Assembly (NCBI GenBank): GCA_030672115.1
Contig: DAOVGZ010000057.1
Span: 1-6,641 of the forward strand
Source: a bacterium
GTDB lineage: Bacteria; Babelota; Babeliae; Babelales; Vermiphilaceae
Direction of reading: 5' to 3'
DNA: 6,641 bases
This document shows positions 1-5,286 of this stretch, piece by piece. The notes under the pieces were generated by a model. That model was given only the letters and a program-made list of their open reading frames with translations. It was not told the origin of the DNA and made no database searches. Within the stretch, counting starts at the first letter, position 1. The number at the start of each line of letters is the position of its first letter. The translations under genes and the position numbers were made by a program.

Positions 1-63
1 ATAAAAGCACAAAACTATCTTTAGAAGAAAAAAGAAAAAGAAGAATAAGCCGGAAAATAAAAT

Positions 64-575
64 ATGAAAAAAAAACGAAAAAGCGAGATGATATCTTTTT
101 ACTAATATTCTTTCAAGGAATCAATTTAATAAAATCAACGATGTCATCATGTGAGACTTTGTGTAATACTTTATTAGATTGCTTCACCACAAGACAAAAG
201 TTATTAAACAATTTATACAGATCACATGCTGAAATAACTGAACAAATAGAAACATATAATTCTTTCAATATTTGCTGTAAAAAAAACGCTTTAAATTTAA
301 AAGAAAAAAACCGCAAAATAATATTTGAAAATTCTCTTAAAAATAAAAGTAGTAAAAAGAAAACTGAATTTTTCAGCAAACAATATACACAATGCAAAAA
401 AATACACGAGACTTACATTATCGAAAAAACATCGAGACATCATTGTAAAAACATTTTACTCAAACACTCAAAATTAGCTGGTTGCGAGGAAATATTTAAA
501 AAAGTTGCTGAAGAGTATTATAAAAAATCTGATACTTTAAAAAAAGACGATTCTTCTAAAGATTCTGTCATCTAA
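64..575 (+). CDS. Putative small lipoprotein, paralogue 1, signal peptide split by an A9 tract
   Basis: No known family recognised. The frame ending at 573-575 is open from the left window edge but has no ATG, GTG or TTG before ATG 141. A start at 141 gives MSSC, which is a lipobox rather than an N-terminus. An ATG at 64 in another frame is followed by nine A's (67-75). One extra A would join it to the long frame, giving MKKKTKKRDD, a hydrophobic stretch IFLLIFFQGINLI, and lipobox Cys30 of a 170-aa protein. Paralogue 2 has the same layout in one frame. The mature part is Lys-rich with eight Cys and shares with paralogue 2 the pattern FF-x6-C-x16-CKNI and an identical 16-residue C-terminus (KSDTLKKDDSSKDSVI). 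Possible explanations are slippage at A9, phase variation, a decaying gene or a sequencing error. A start left of the window cannot be excluded. A weak GGA at 52-54 precedes ATG 64. Confidence 0.7.
67..75 (+). repeat. A9 homopolymer, candidate slippage site
   Basis: Nine consecutive A's directly follow ATG 64. As written, the ATG 64 frame reads 13 codons and stops at TAA 103-105. With ten A's it continues through a signal peptide into the frame of the lipoprotein. Poly-A tracts of this length are known to promote polymerase slippage in AT-rich bacteria. Slippage here is inferred, not shown. Confidence 0.6.
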
Positions 576-583
576 AAACTACC

Positions 584-616
584 AAAAGGCCTCGGTGTTT
601 TTCCGGGGCCTTTTTT
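584..616 (+). terminator. Rho-independent terminator of paralogue 1
   Basis: The stem AAAAGGCCTCGG (584-595) pairs with 603-614, with one U-G wobble. The loop is TGTTTTT, and the 3' arm ends in six T's (611-616). It lies 8 bp after the stop codon of paralogue 1. Confidence 0.92.
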
Positions 617-632
617 ACTTAAAAACACCCTT

Positions 633-638
633 TTGACA
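633..638 (+). promoter_or_regulatory. TTGACA, possible -35 box for paralogue 2
   Basis: A consensus -35 hexamer lies just after the terminator and about 95 bp before the start of paralogue 2. At 17-bp spacing the -10 position reads CACACT, only three of six matches. The promoter is therefore plausible from its position but unproven. Repeat copy 2 has TTGACG at the same place (1394-1399), upstream of murB. Confidence 0.3.
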
Positions 639-719
639 GTACAAAATGATTGTGGCACACTTGAAAATAGATGGCGGTGTGATCATGGGGGTCTCACCAA
701 AAAATATATATTTCAAAAT

Positions 720-724
720 AGGGA
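720..724 (+). promoter_or_regulatory. Shine-Dalgarno AGGGA deciding the start at 733
   Basis: AGGGA lies 8 nt before ATG 733. The earlier in-frame ATG at 646 lies inside the duplicated intergenic repeat and lacks such a site. Repeat copy 2 holds the same ATG, which there leads only to a short frame with an early stop. This supports translation from 733. Confidence 0.75.
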
Positions 725-732
725 CAAAAATT

Positions 733-1338
733 ATGTTGAAAAATTGCAAAAAAATAGCTTTTTTAGGCTTGGCAATAGGCGCTTTAACAAATCCAACGAT
801 ATCCTCTTGTGGTGTTTCTGATCATTCCACAAGCGAACACAGCAAATTGGGTAACAAAACACAAAAAATAATGAAATGCTATTTTAAAGAATGTGCTAAA
901 TTGGATGACATTGAAGAAAAAAAGTGGATTTCTAAAAAAAAAGAAGATGCGGCCTATGAAAAATGGAGATCTTCAGATTCAAGTGAAAAAGACTATGCCC
1001 GCTGGGTAAAAGCACACAATACCTATCAGAAAAATGCCAATATCAAGAATAACCTTTATGATTCTTATCGCAATAATAAAAAAACGGTCAACAAACAGCT
1101 TCAAATTTCTCTTAAAGATAAAACCGATAAAGAAAAACATGATTTTTTTAAGAACCTACTAACCACATGCCAGAAAAAACAAAAGGGTTACAACGTTGAA
1201 GAAAGCTCTCAACTTAGCTGTAAAAATATTATTCACGAACTTGCAATTTACAATGCTGAAAAAAAACATCAAAAATCTTCTTTGCAAAAATCTGACACTT
1301 TAAAAAAAGACGATTCCTCTAAAGATTCTGTCATCTAA
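733..1338 (+). CDS. Putative lipoprotein, paralogue 2
   Basis: A 201-aa protein of no recognised family. From ATG 733 it begins MLKNCKKIAFLGLAIGAL and reaches a lipobox ISSC (Cys26), a typical type II signal peptide, so it is probably anchored to a membrane facing away from the cytoplasm. The mature chain is strongly hydrophilic and Lys-rich, with a Trp/Tyr-containing charged middle (about 60-115) and Cys at 49, 54, 146 and 163. Residues 138-166 carry FF-x6-C-x16-CKNI, as in the upstream paralogue. Residues 186-201 are identical to that paralogue's C-terminus. It is longer than paralogue 1 (201 versus 170 reconstructed residues), mainly through extra middle sequence. It has its own terminator and is probably a single-gene transcript. 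The function is unknown. A surface protein of a host-associated cell would fit, but that is inference. Confidence 0.88.
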   Translation: MLKNCKKIAFLGLAIGALTNPTISSCGVSDHSTSEHSKLGNKTQKIMKCYFKECAKLDDIEEKKWISKKKEDAAYEKWRSSDSSEKDYARWVKAHNTYQKNANIKNNLYDSYRNNKKTVNKQLQISLKDKTDKEKHDFFKNLLTTCQKKQKGYNVEESSQLSCKNIIHELAIYNAEKKHQKSSLQKSDTLKKDDSSKDSVI

Positions 1339-1431
1339 AAACTACCAAAAGGCCTCGGAGTTTTCCGGGGTCTTTTTTACTTAAAACACCCTTTTGACGG
1401 TACAAAATGATTGTGGCACACTTGAAAATAG
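1286..1431 (+). repeat. Direct repeat, copy 2
   Basis: The 146-bp partner of 523-670 covers the last 16 codons of paralogue 2, its terminator and 53 bp beyond. It differs at five bases plus two missing single bases (one T in the terminator loop, one A in the spacer). After 1431 the sequence is unrelated to that following copy 1. The two copies flank paralogue 2, as expected of a tandem duplication or of recombination between paralogues. Confidence 0.93.
1347..1378 (+). terminator. Rho-independent terminator of paralogue 2
   Basis: The stem 1347-1358 pairs with 1365-1376 through a 6-nt loop (AGTTTT), followed by T's to 1378. Compared with copy 1, one G-C pair has become a G-U wobble (C to T at 1371). 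The stem is thus kept but slightly weakened. Confidence 0.9.
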
Positions 1432-1487
1432 TTAATTAAGCAAAAAAAAAACAATAAACATTAAAACTTTTTAAATCAGGTCCCCTC

Positions 1488-2429
1488 ATGATTCAAAATA
1501 ACGTTTCATTAAAAAACAAAAATTGGTTTCAAACTGGTGGTTCAGCTCGTTTTTTTTCTGCACCTACAACAGTTGAAAATCTTTTGAACGCACTTTCCTA
1601 TGCACAAAAAAATAAACTCAATATTTTTGTGCTTGGTGGTGGTGCTAATGCGCTCATTAGTGATAATGGTTTTGATGGGCTTGTTATTCAACCACAACTT
1701 ACAAAAATTTCTCATGAGCATATCGATGATCAACATGTTTTAGTACATGCTGGTGCTGGTGTACATATGCCAAAACTTATCTCTTACTGCTTGGATAACA
1801 ACATTTTAGGATTAGAAGAATTTAGTGGAACACCTGGTACCATGGGTGGAGCTGCATACAACAATATGCACTATTTTCAGTTTTCACTTTCTGATTTTAT
1901 GGTACAAGGAACCGTTATTGAACGAGCAACAGGAAAAACTTTTGATGTACCAGCTAAATGGTTTAATTTAGGATACGACAGTTCAAAACTTCATGAAAAA
2001 AAACATATACTTACAAACCTTACGCTTAAACTAAAAAAAGCAACTGATCTAGAAGTTGCCCATGCACGCGGCAGAAGAAAAGAAATTATTCGTCACCGCC
2101 TTGCTCGGTATCCAAGCGCTGGAACATGCGGAAGTTTTTTTAGAAATTTCCATCCACATGAAGTTTCTCTTGAAGTTCCAGGTACAAATAAAAAAATGAT
2201 TTATGTTGCTTATTACCTTGATAAAGTGGGTGTTAAAGGCGCACTTAATGTTGGTGATGCTGTTGTTTCTTATCAACATTCGAACATGCTTGTTAACAAA
2301 GGAAATGCAACATCTAATGATTTAATTGAACTTGCACGAATTATGCAAAAAAAAGTAAAAGATGAATTTGGAATAACTCCAAAACAGGAATGTGAACTTG
2401 TCGGTTTTAAAGAATTCCCTCTTTTATGA
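1488..2429 (+). CDS. murB: UDP-N-acetylenolpyruvoylglucosamine reductase (MurB)
   Basis: A cytoplasmic FAD enzyme that reduces UDP-GlcNAc-enolpyruvate with NADPH to UDP-MurNAc, the second committed step of peptidoglycan synthesis. At 313 aa it is of usual length. The FAD-binding part shows TGG (17-18), VLGGGANAL (48-56) and GTPGTMGGAAYNN (114-126). The C-terminal lobe has GSFFRN, whose Ser216 matches the proton-donor Ser of E. coli MurB (Ser229), and QECELVG, whose Glu301 matches the catalytic Glu325. The Tyr-Arg pair before the usual Ser (Tyr-Arg-x-Ser) reads YDSS (163-166), so the Arg position holds Asp. ATG 1488 has a weak CAGG at 1477-1480. The gene overlaps the next by 4 nt, suggesting translational coupling. 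It implies the organism makes a cell-wall precursor. Confidence 0.97.
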   Translation: MIQNNVSLKNKNWFQTGGSARFFSAPTTVENLLNALSYAQKNKLNIFVLGGGANALISDNGFDGLVIQPQLTKISHEHIDDQHVLVHAGAGVHMPKLISYCLDNNILGLEEFSGTPGTMGGAAYNNMHYFQFSLSDFMVQGTVIERATGKTFDVPAKWFNLGYDSSKLHEKKHILTNLTLKLKKATDLEVAHARGRRKEIIRHRLARYPSAGTCGSFFRNFHPHEVSLEVPGTNKKMIYVAYYLDKVGVKGALNVGDAVVSYQHSNMLVNKGNATSNDLIELARIMQKKVKDEFGITPKQECELVGFKEFPLL

Positions 2430-3094
2430 ATGAATTAATTTTTATTGCACAATCATCTGCTATCGCCCTTGGAAGTCTTGTTGCTCTTTGGCTAGGAAAA
2501 GAAGCTCTTGTTGCTTTTATTTGCATGCTCAGTGTTCTTTCTAACTTCTTTGTCTTAAAACAAATTTCGCTGTGTGGCTTGCAGTCAACTGCTGCAGAAA
2601 GTTTTTCTATTGGAGCAATTCTTGGTCTTCATCTTCTACAAGAATATTTTGGGAGTAAAATAGCAAAAAAAGCAATTTGGATCTGTTTCTTCTGTCTTTT
2701 TTTGTACATAACGGTTTCACAAATGCACCTGTGGTACACTCCTGGAGCTTTTGATATTCAACACAATCATTTTCATTCTCTTTTGCAATTTACTCCACGA
2801 ATTGCATTCGCATCACTTTTTTCTTATTTTTTTGTACACACTTTTGACCGCTATTTGTATCAACAATGGTTAAAAAAATTCGGGCATAGTCACCTTGTAT
2901 GGCGAAACTATGCCCTTCTTAGTTTGTCCCAGCTGCTTGACACAATCTTATTTACTTTTTTAGGATTATGGGGTCTTGTACATAATGCTACTCACATAAT
3001 TATTGTGTGCTATATAACTAAAATGGCAGCTATTTTAATTACAACACCTTTTGTAGCTTTATCTAAAAAAATATACAAAAACCGATCTTCATAA
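2426..3094 (+). CDS. yhhQ: Queuosine-precursor transporter, YhhQ/VUT family
   Basis: A 222-aa integral membrane protein with about six or seven hydrophobic segments (roughly 4-23, 27-47, 57-75, 84-103, 125-146, 164-185, 189-212). Family signatures are QEYFGSKIAKKAIW (72-85), RIAFASLFSYF (125-135) with Asp141, WRN (159-161) and SQLLDT (168-173). The family imports queuosine precursors: preQ0/preQ1 in E. coli, and queuine as reported for Chlamydia. The first loop departs from the proteobacterial form: the Asp before the conserved Glu is absent and the segment reads GLHLLQEYFG. From memory this resembles the chlamydial type, but I could not align it. ATG 2426 overlaps the murB stop (ATGA) without its own clear ribosome site, so translation is probably coupled. 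tgt, the enzyme that would use the imported base, lies 0.6 kb downstream. Family assignment is fairly firm; the substrate is inferred. Confidence 0.86.
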   Translation: MNELIFIAQSSAIALGSLVALWLGKEALVAFICMLSVLSNFFVLKQISLCGLQSTAAESFSIGAILGLHLLQEYFGSKIAKKAIWICFFCLFLYITVSQMHLWYTPGAFDIQHNHFHSLLQFTPRIAFASLFSYFFVHTFDRYLYQQWLKKFGHSHLVWRNYALLSLSQLLDTILFTFLGLWGLVHNATHIIIVCYITKMAAILITTPFVALSKKIYKNRSS

Positions 3095-3100
3095 CATATA

Positions 3101-3517
3101 TTATCGAGCATTGCTCAAACGATCTTCAAACGCTTCTTTACTTGATTCATAAGAATCTTGGCAACTTTGTTCACATTGTGTTTTTGTTGCAAAACTTGCT
3201 TTACATTTTTTTGCAGCATCTCTACATCTTTGTTTACAAAGTTCTACATCTTTTTGAGATTTACCTTGATCAAGCAAAAACTCACAGTCACCTTCGCACA
3301 TAAAACGAGTTTCTTCGCAATATTCTTGCCATGCTTGCTTTGTTGGGCAAGATTCTTTACACCGCTCTAGTGACTCTTGTATTGTTGCCCATTCTGCTTC
3401 ACATTCAAAAGTATCAGAAACTGAAGAACATCCGTTTGTTCTTGCAATACCATACCCAAAAGCCATTACTCCAAAAACTACTGTCGCAATCAATATTTTT
3501 TTTGTTGATACATTCAT
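3101..3517 (-). CDS. Exported protein with tandem twin-CX3C motifs
   Basis: A 138-aa protein of no family I can name. Residues 1-25 form a Sec signal peptide or membrane anchor (MNVSTKKILIATVVFGVMAF). The remainder has 12 Cys at 30, 39, 53, 57, 67, 74, 78, 94, 98, 105, 115 and 119. Four CX3C motifs begin at 53, 74, 94 and 115. Each pair is separated by exactly 16 residues, and each inter-pair segment holds one more Cys (67, 105) in mirror-image spacing (9+6, then 6+9). The rest is Glu/Lys/Gln-rich and probably helical. This matches the plan of twin-CX3C helical hairpins held by disulfides, as in mitochondrial small Tim proteins, although homology is not implied. ATG 3517 has AGGGAG at 3525-3530, 6-7 nt upstream. 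It is convergent with the transporter gene (6 bp apart) and divergent from tgt. TNGC at 27-30 is a poor lipobox. Confidence 0.88.
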   Translation of the reverse strand: MNVSTKKILIATVVFGVMAFGYGIARTNGCSSVSDTFECEAEWATIQESLERCKESCPTKQAWQEYCEETRFMCEGDCEFLLDQGKSQKDVELCKQRCRDAAKKCKASFATKTQCEQSCQDSYESSKEAFEDRLSNAR

Positions 3518-3524
3518 AACATAC

Positions 3525-3530
3525 TCCCTA
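3525..3530 (-). promoter_or_regulatory. Shine-Dalgarno AGGGAG
   Basis: Read on the minus strand, AGGGAG sits just upstream of the ATG at 3517. This is one of the stronger ribosome sites in the window and supports that start. Confidence 0.75.
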
Positions 3531-3552
3531 AAATTTTTATCTTCCCCTGCAG

Positions 3553-3558
3553 ATTATA
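3553..3558 (-). promoter_or_regulatory. Perfect TATAAT -10 box upstream of the CX3C gene
   Basis: The minus strand reads TATAAT, which would place the transcript start about 30 nt before the start codon. The best -35 (TTGAAA, 3580-3585) is 21 bp away, longer than the usual 16-18. The -10 is convincing and the full promoter only moderately so. Confidence 0.45.
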
Positions 3559-3697
3559 GATCCATACTACCAAAAAACTTTTCAATATGTCATTAAACTA
3601 TCTTTTAAAAAACAAATAACCGCGCAACTTAAGGAAAAAGCTGATATAGTAATAAGAATGAAATAAATAAAAAAAAACCTTTTTAGAAAAAAAAACA

Positions 3698-4828
3698 ATG
3701 AACAATTTTAGTTTTGAACGCGTTTATCAATCAAAAAAATCTCGAGCTCGTGTTGGAAAAATTCACACACCGCATGGCATTATTGATACACCAAATTTTG
3801 TCGCAGTTGGTACCAATGCAACGCTCAAAGCGGTTGATAGTCATATAATTAATGATATTGATCTTCAGCTTATGTTTTGCAACACCTATCATCTTATGCT
3901 GCAACCAGGCGCAAAGACCATTGCCAAAGCTGGTGGTTTGCACAAATTTACCAACAGAAACAAACCAATTATTACCGATTCTGGTGGGTTTCAGGTTTTT
4001 AGTCTTGCTTATGGAACGGTGAATGATGAACTAAAAAGTCGCGGTAAAAAAAAACATGACGGTTCTGTTTTAAAAATTACTGAAGAAGGTGTTTTATTTC
4101 GATCTTATCGCAATGGTGACAAGGTACTTTTAACTCCTGAAACATCGGTCGAAGCGCAAAAACAACTTGGTGCAGATATTATTATTCCTTTTGATGAACT
4201 TCCTCCTTATCACATCGATAAACGATTATTAATAAAGTCGCTGCATCGAACACACCGTTGGGAAAAAAGATCACTCGATACCCATTTAAAAAATAGAAAC
4301 AACCAAGCAATGTACTCAGTCATTCATGGTGGCATAGACAAAGATTTACGAAAACTTAGTTGTGAATATCTTACTAATTTAGATTTTGATGGATTTGCTA
4401 TTGGTGGATCACTAGGAAAAACTCACCAAGAAATGTTTGAAATGCTTACACACACAATGCCGTTCATTCCTACCGAAAAACCAAACCATCTTCTTGGCAT
4501 CGGTGATTTAAAATCATTGCAAACATGCATAGAACTTGGTGTTGATACCTTTGACAGTTCCCACCCTACTCGCTGTGCACGTCATGGTCTTTTATTTACG
4601 TCTGAAGGAAATAAAAAAATTATACATAGTAGCAATAAAGAAAACTTTGAACCAATCGATAAAAACTGCTCTTGCTACGTGTGCAAACATTTTACCCTTG
4701 CGTATTTACATCATCTTTATAAAGCAAAAGAAATGACCGGATACACGCTCGCAACCATCCATAATTTACAATTCATGGTTGATTTAATGGCAAACTACCG
4801 ACAAAAAATTTTAGACGGAAAATTATAA
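3698..4828 (+). CDS. tgt: tRNA-guanine transglycosylase (TGT)
   Basis: Exchanges guanine 34 of GUN-anticodon tRNAs for a queuosine-pathway base, in the cytoplasm. The 376 aa span the full TIM-barrel length. General base Asp94 lies in DSGGFQV (94-100), and nucleophile Asp286 in TFDSSHPTRCARHG. Zinc ligands are Cys324, Cys326, Cys329 and His355, the last 26 residues after the third Cys as in the Zymomonas enzyme. Specificity positions are unusual. The segment after the barrel Asp reads FDELPP, so Leu168 replaces the Cys158 typical of preQ1 enzymes, and the GGLAVGE loop reads GGSLGK (236-241), lacking the usual Val. About 18 residues are inserted between Asp94 and Asp166. Together with the nearby transporter this suggests salvage of a base other than preQ1, perhaps queuine; that is inference. 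ATG 3698 follows an A-rich leader with no clear Shine-Dalgarno. Confidence 0.97.
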   Translation: MNNFSFERVYQSKKSRARVGKIHTPHGIIDTPNFVAVGTNATLKAVDSHIINDIDLQLMFCNTYHLMLQPGAKTIAKAGGLHKFTNRNKPIITDSGGFQVFSLAYGTVNDELKSRGKKKHDGSVLKITEEGVLFRSYRNGDKVLLTPETSVEAQKQLGADIIIPFDELPPYHIDKRLLIKSLHRTHRWEKRSLDTHLKNRNNQAMYSVIHGGIDKDLRKLSCEYLTNLDFDGFAIGGSLGKTHQEMFEMLTHTMPFIPTEKPNHLLGIGDLKSLQTCIELGVDTFDSSHPTRCARHGLLFTSEGNKKIIHSSNKENFEPIDKNCSCYVCKHFTLAYLHHLYKAKEMTGYTLATIHNLQFMVDLMANYRQKILDGKL

Positions 4829-4830
4829 AA

Positions 4831-5181
4831 TCAGCTAACGTAGAATAACGCTACTGTTTTTTTAGCAAAGCAGTTTCTCATAACACTTTTAACGCACCCA
4901 AAACATGCATCTACGGCAAGCGATGAGCTGTTACATACAAGTTTTGAAAGCCATGTTACAGCCTGATTTTTTGCTGTTTCATCGCAATACCTACTCAAGC
5001 AGACAATTAAAAAACAATTAACTCCAACTGCGCAGCAACCACCCGCTATTTGCGCTACATGATTTACAGCTGAAACTTTTTTCTGATTTTGAATATTTTT
5101 TTTAGCAGATGCTGAATATATCTGATGCGATGCACCAATAAAAAAAAGTGCCACAAGGCACAAACAATTTCTTGAAAACAT
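4831..5181 (-). CDS. Small exported Cys-rich protein, unknown function
   Basis: A 116-aa protein with no family recognised. It starts MFSRNCLCLVALFFIGASHQ and has a likely signal-peptidase site after SASA (23-26). The mature part has nine Cys (49, 50, 56, 61, 66, 83, 93, 96, 104). It includes a hydrophobic segment 42-63 with Cys56, Cys61 and Cys66 spaced five apart, as on one face of a helix, then WLSKLV and a C-rich end. It could be a membrane-associated or disulfide-bonded envelope protein. ATG 5181 is chosen because AAAGGG (5188-5193) precedes it by 6 nt and a signal peptide follows at once. The frame stays open to 5289, but that extension runs through the hairpin of an upstream terminator. 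The stop is 2 bp from the stop of convergent tgt. Confidence 0.77.
   Translation of the reverse strand: MFSRNCLCLVALFFIGASHQIYSASAKKNIQNQKKVSAVNHVAQIAGGCCAVGVNCFLIVCLSRYCDETAKNQAVTWLSKLVCNSSSLAVDACFGCVKSVMRNCFAKKTVALFYVS
4837..4863 (+). terminator. Possible terminator of tgt inside the convergent gene
   Basis: AACGTAG (4837-4843) pairs with CTAC-T-GTT (4851-4858), with one bulged T and a 7-nt loop. The T-run extends to 4863. The stem is weak (7 bp, mostly A-T), but the position, 8 bp after the tgt stop, fits. It lies within the 3' end of the minus-strand gene. Confidence 0.4.
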
Positions 5182-5187
5182 AAAAAA

Positions 5188-5193
5188 CCCTTT
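5188..5193 (-). promoter_or_regulatory. Shine-Dalgarno AAAGGG deciding the start at 5181
   Basis: AAAGGG followed by TTTTTT and ATG on the minus strand gives ideal 6-nt spacing. It marks 5181 as the start rather than the upstream in-frame ATG at 5289. Confidence 0.75.
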
Positions 5194-5220
5194 AGACAAA
5201 GCAATTAACCTCTTTTTACC

Positions 5221-5249
5221 ACTATGCCACAGAAACTGCCCGCCAGCAA
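5221..5249 (-). promoter_or_regulatory. Weak candidate promoter for the 116-aa gene
   Basis: On the minus strand TTGCTG (5244-5249) and CATAGT (5221-5226) are separated by 17 bp. They lie between the upstream terminator and the ribosome site, where a promoter is expected. Each box matches consensus only partly (about three and four of six). Confidence 0.25.
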
Positions 5250-5257
5250 ATTTGACC

Positions 5258-5286
5258 AAAAAAACGGGGGCCAAATTGGCCCCCGT
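5258..5286 (-). terminator. Strong rho-independent terminator of the 251-aa gene
   Basis: A perfect 10-bp stem of ACGGGGGCCA (5264-5273) with its complement (5277-5286) has a 3-nt loop. Read on the minus strand it is followed by seven T's (5258-5264, the last pairing in the stem). It lies about 55 bp after the stop at 5342 and is the most GC-rich element in the window. On the plus strand there is no T-run, so it acts in one direction. Confidence 0.93.

Larger units (their letters stand above)
523..670 (+). repeat. Direct repeat, copy 1 (gene 3' end + terminator + spacer)
   Basis: The 148-bp segment matches 1286-1431 with five substitutions and two single-base deletions. It covers the last 16 codons of paralogue 1, the terminator, a TTGACA hexamer (633-638) and the motif ATGATTGTGGCACACTTGAA. 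Both substitutions inside the coding part are synonymous (GAT/GAC, TCT/TCC). Similarity stops sharply at 670. To the left it fades into the much more diverged gene bodies. Confidence 0.93.

Noticed and set aside
113..397. 94-aa minus-strand frame opposite lipoprotein paralogue 1
   Set aside because: Its Phe/Leu-rich sequence is what the complement of Lys/Asn/Glu-rich coding DNA gives. The plus strand has the paralogue-supported protein.
653..670. Sigma-54 promoter at TGGCACACTTGAAAATAG
   Set aside because: TGGCAC fits the -24 element, but at the -12 position the required GC is AA.
646..732. Start of lipoprotein paralogue 2 at ATG 646
   Set aside because: This ATG is part of the duplicated intergenic spacer. 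Copy 2 has the same ATG followed by an early stop. ATG 733 has a proper ribosome site and a signal peptide right after it.
633..821. 62-aa plus-strand frame starting at TTG
   Set aside because: It begins at the TTGACA hexamer and overlaps the start of paralogue 2 in another frame, with no ribosome site and no protein-like pattern.
523..1431. Insertion sequence or MITE explaining the direct repeats
   Set aside because: There are no terminal inverted repeats, no transposase and no target-site duplication. The repeat begins inside coding sequence in register, which fits duplication or gene conversion better.
3158..3519. Plus-strand frames of 70 and 62 aa opposite the CX3C gene
   Set aside because: They are complements of the CX3C gene and lack ribosome sites. 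The minus strand has the signal peptide, Cys periodicity and Shine-Dalgarno.
3531..3697. Riboswitch (for example preQ1) in the leader of tgt
   Set aside because: No convincing preQ1-type hairpin with pseudoknot tail or C-rich loop was found in this A/T-rich 167-bp gap. A TATAGT at 3645-3650 has no matching -35, so I did not call a promoter either.
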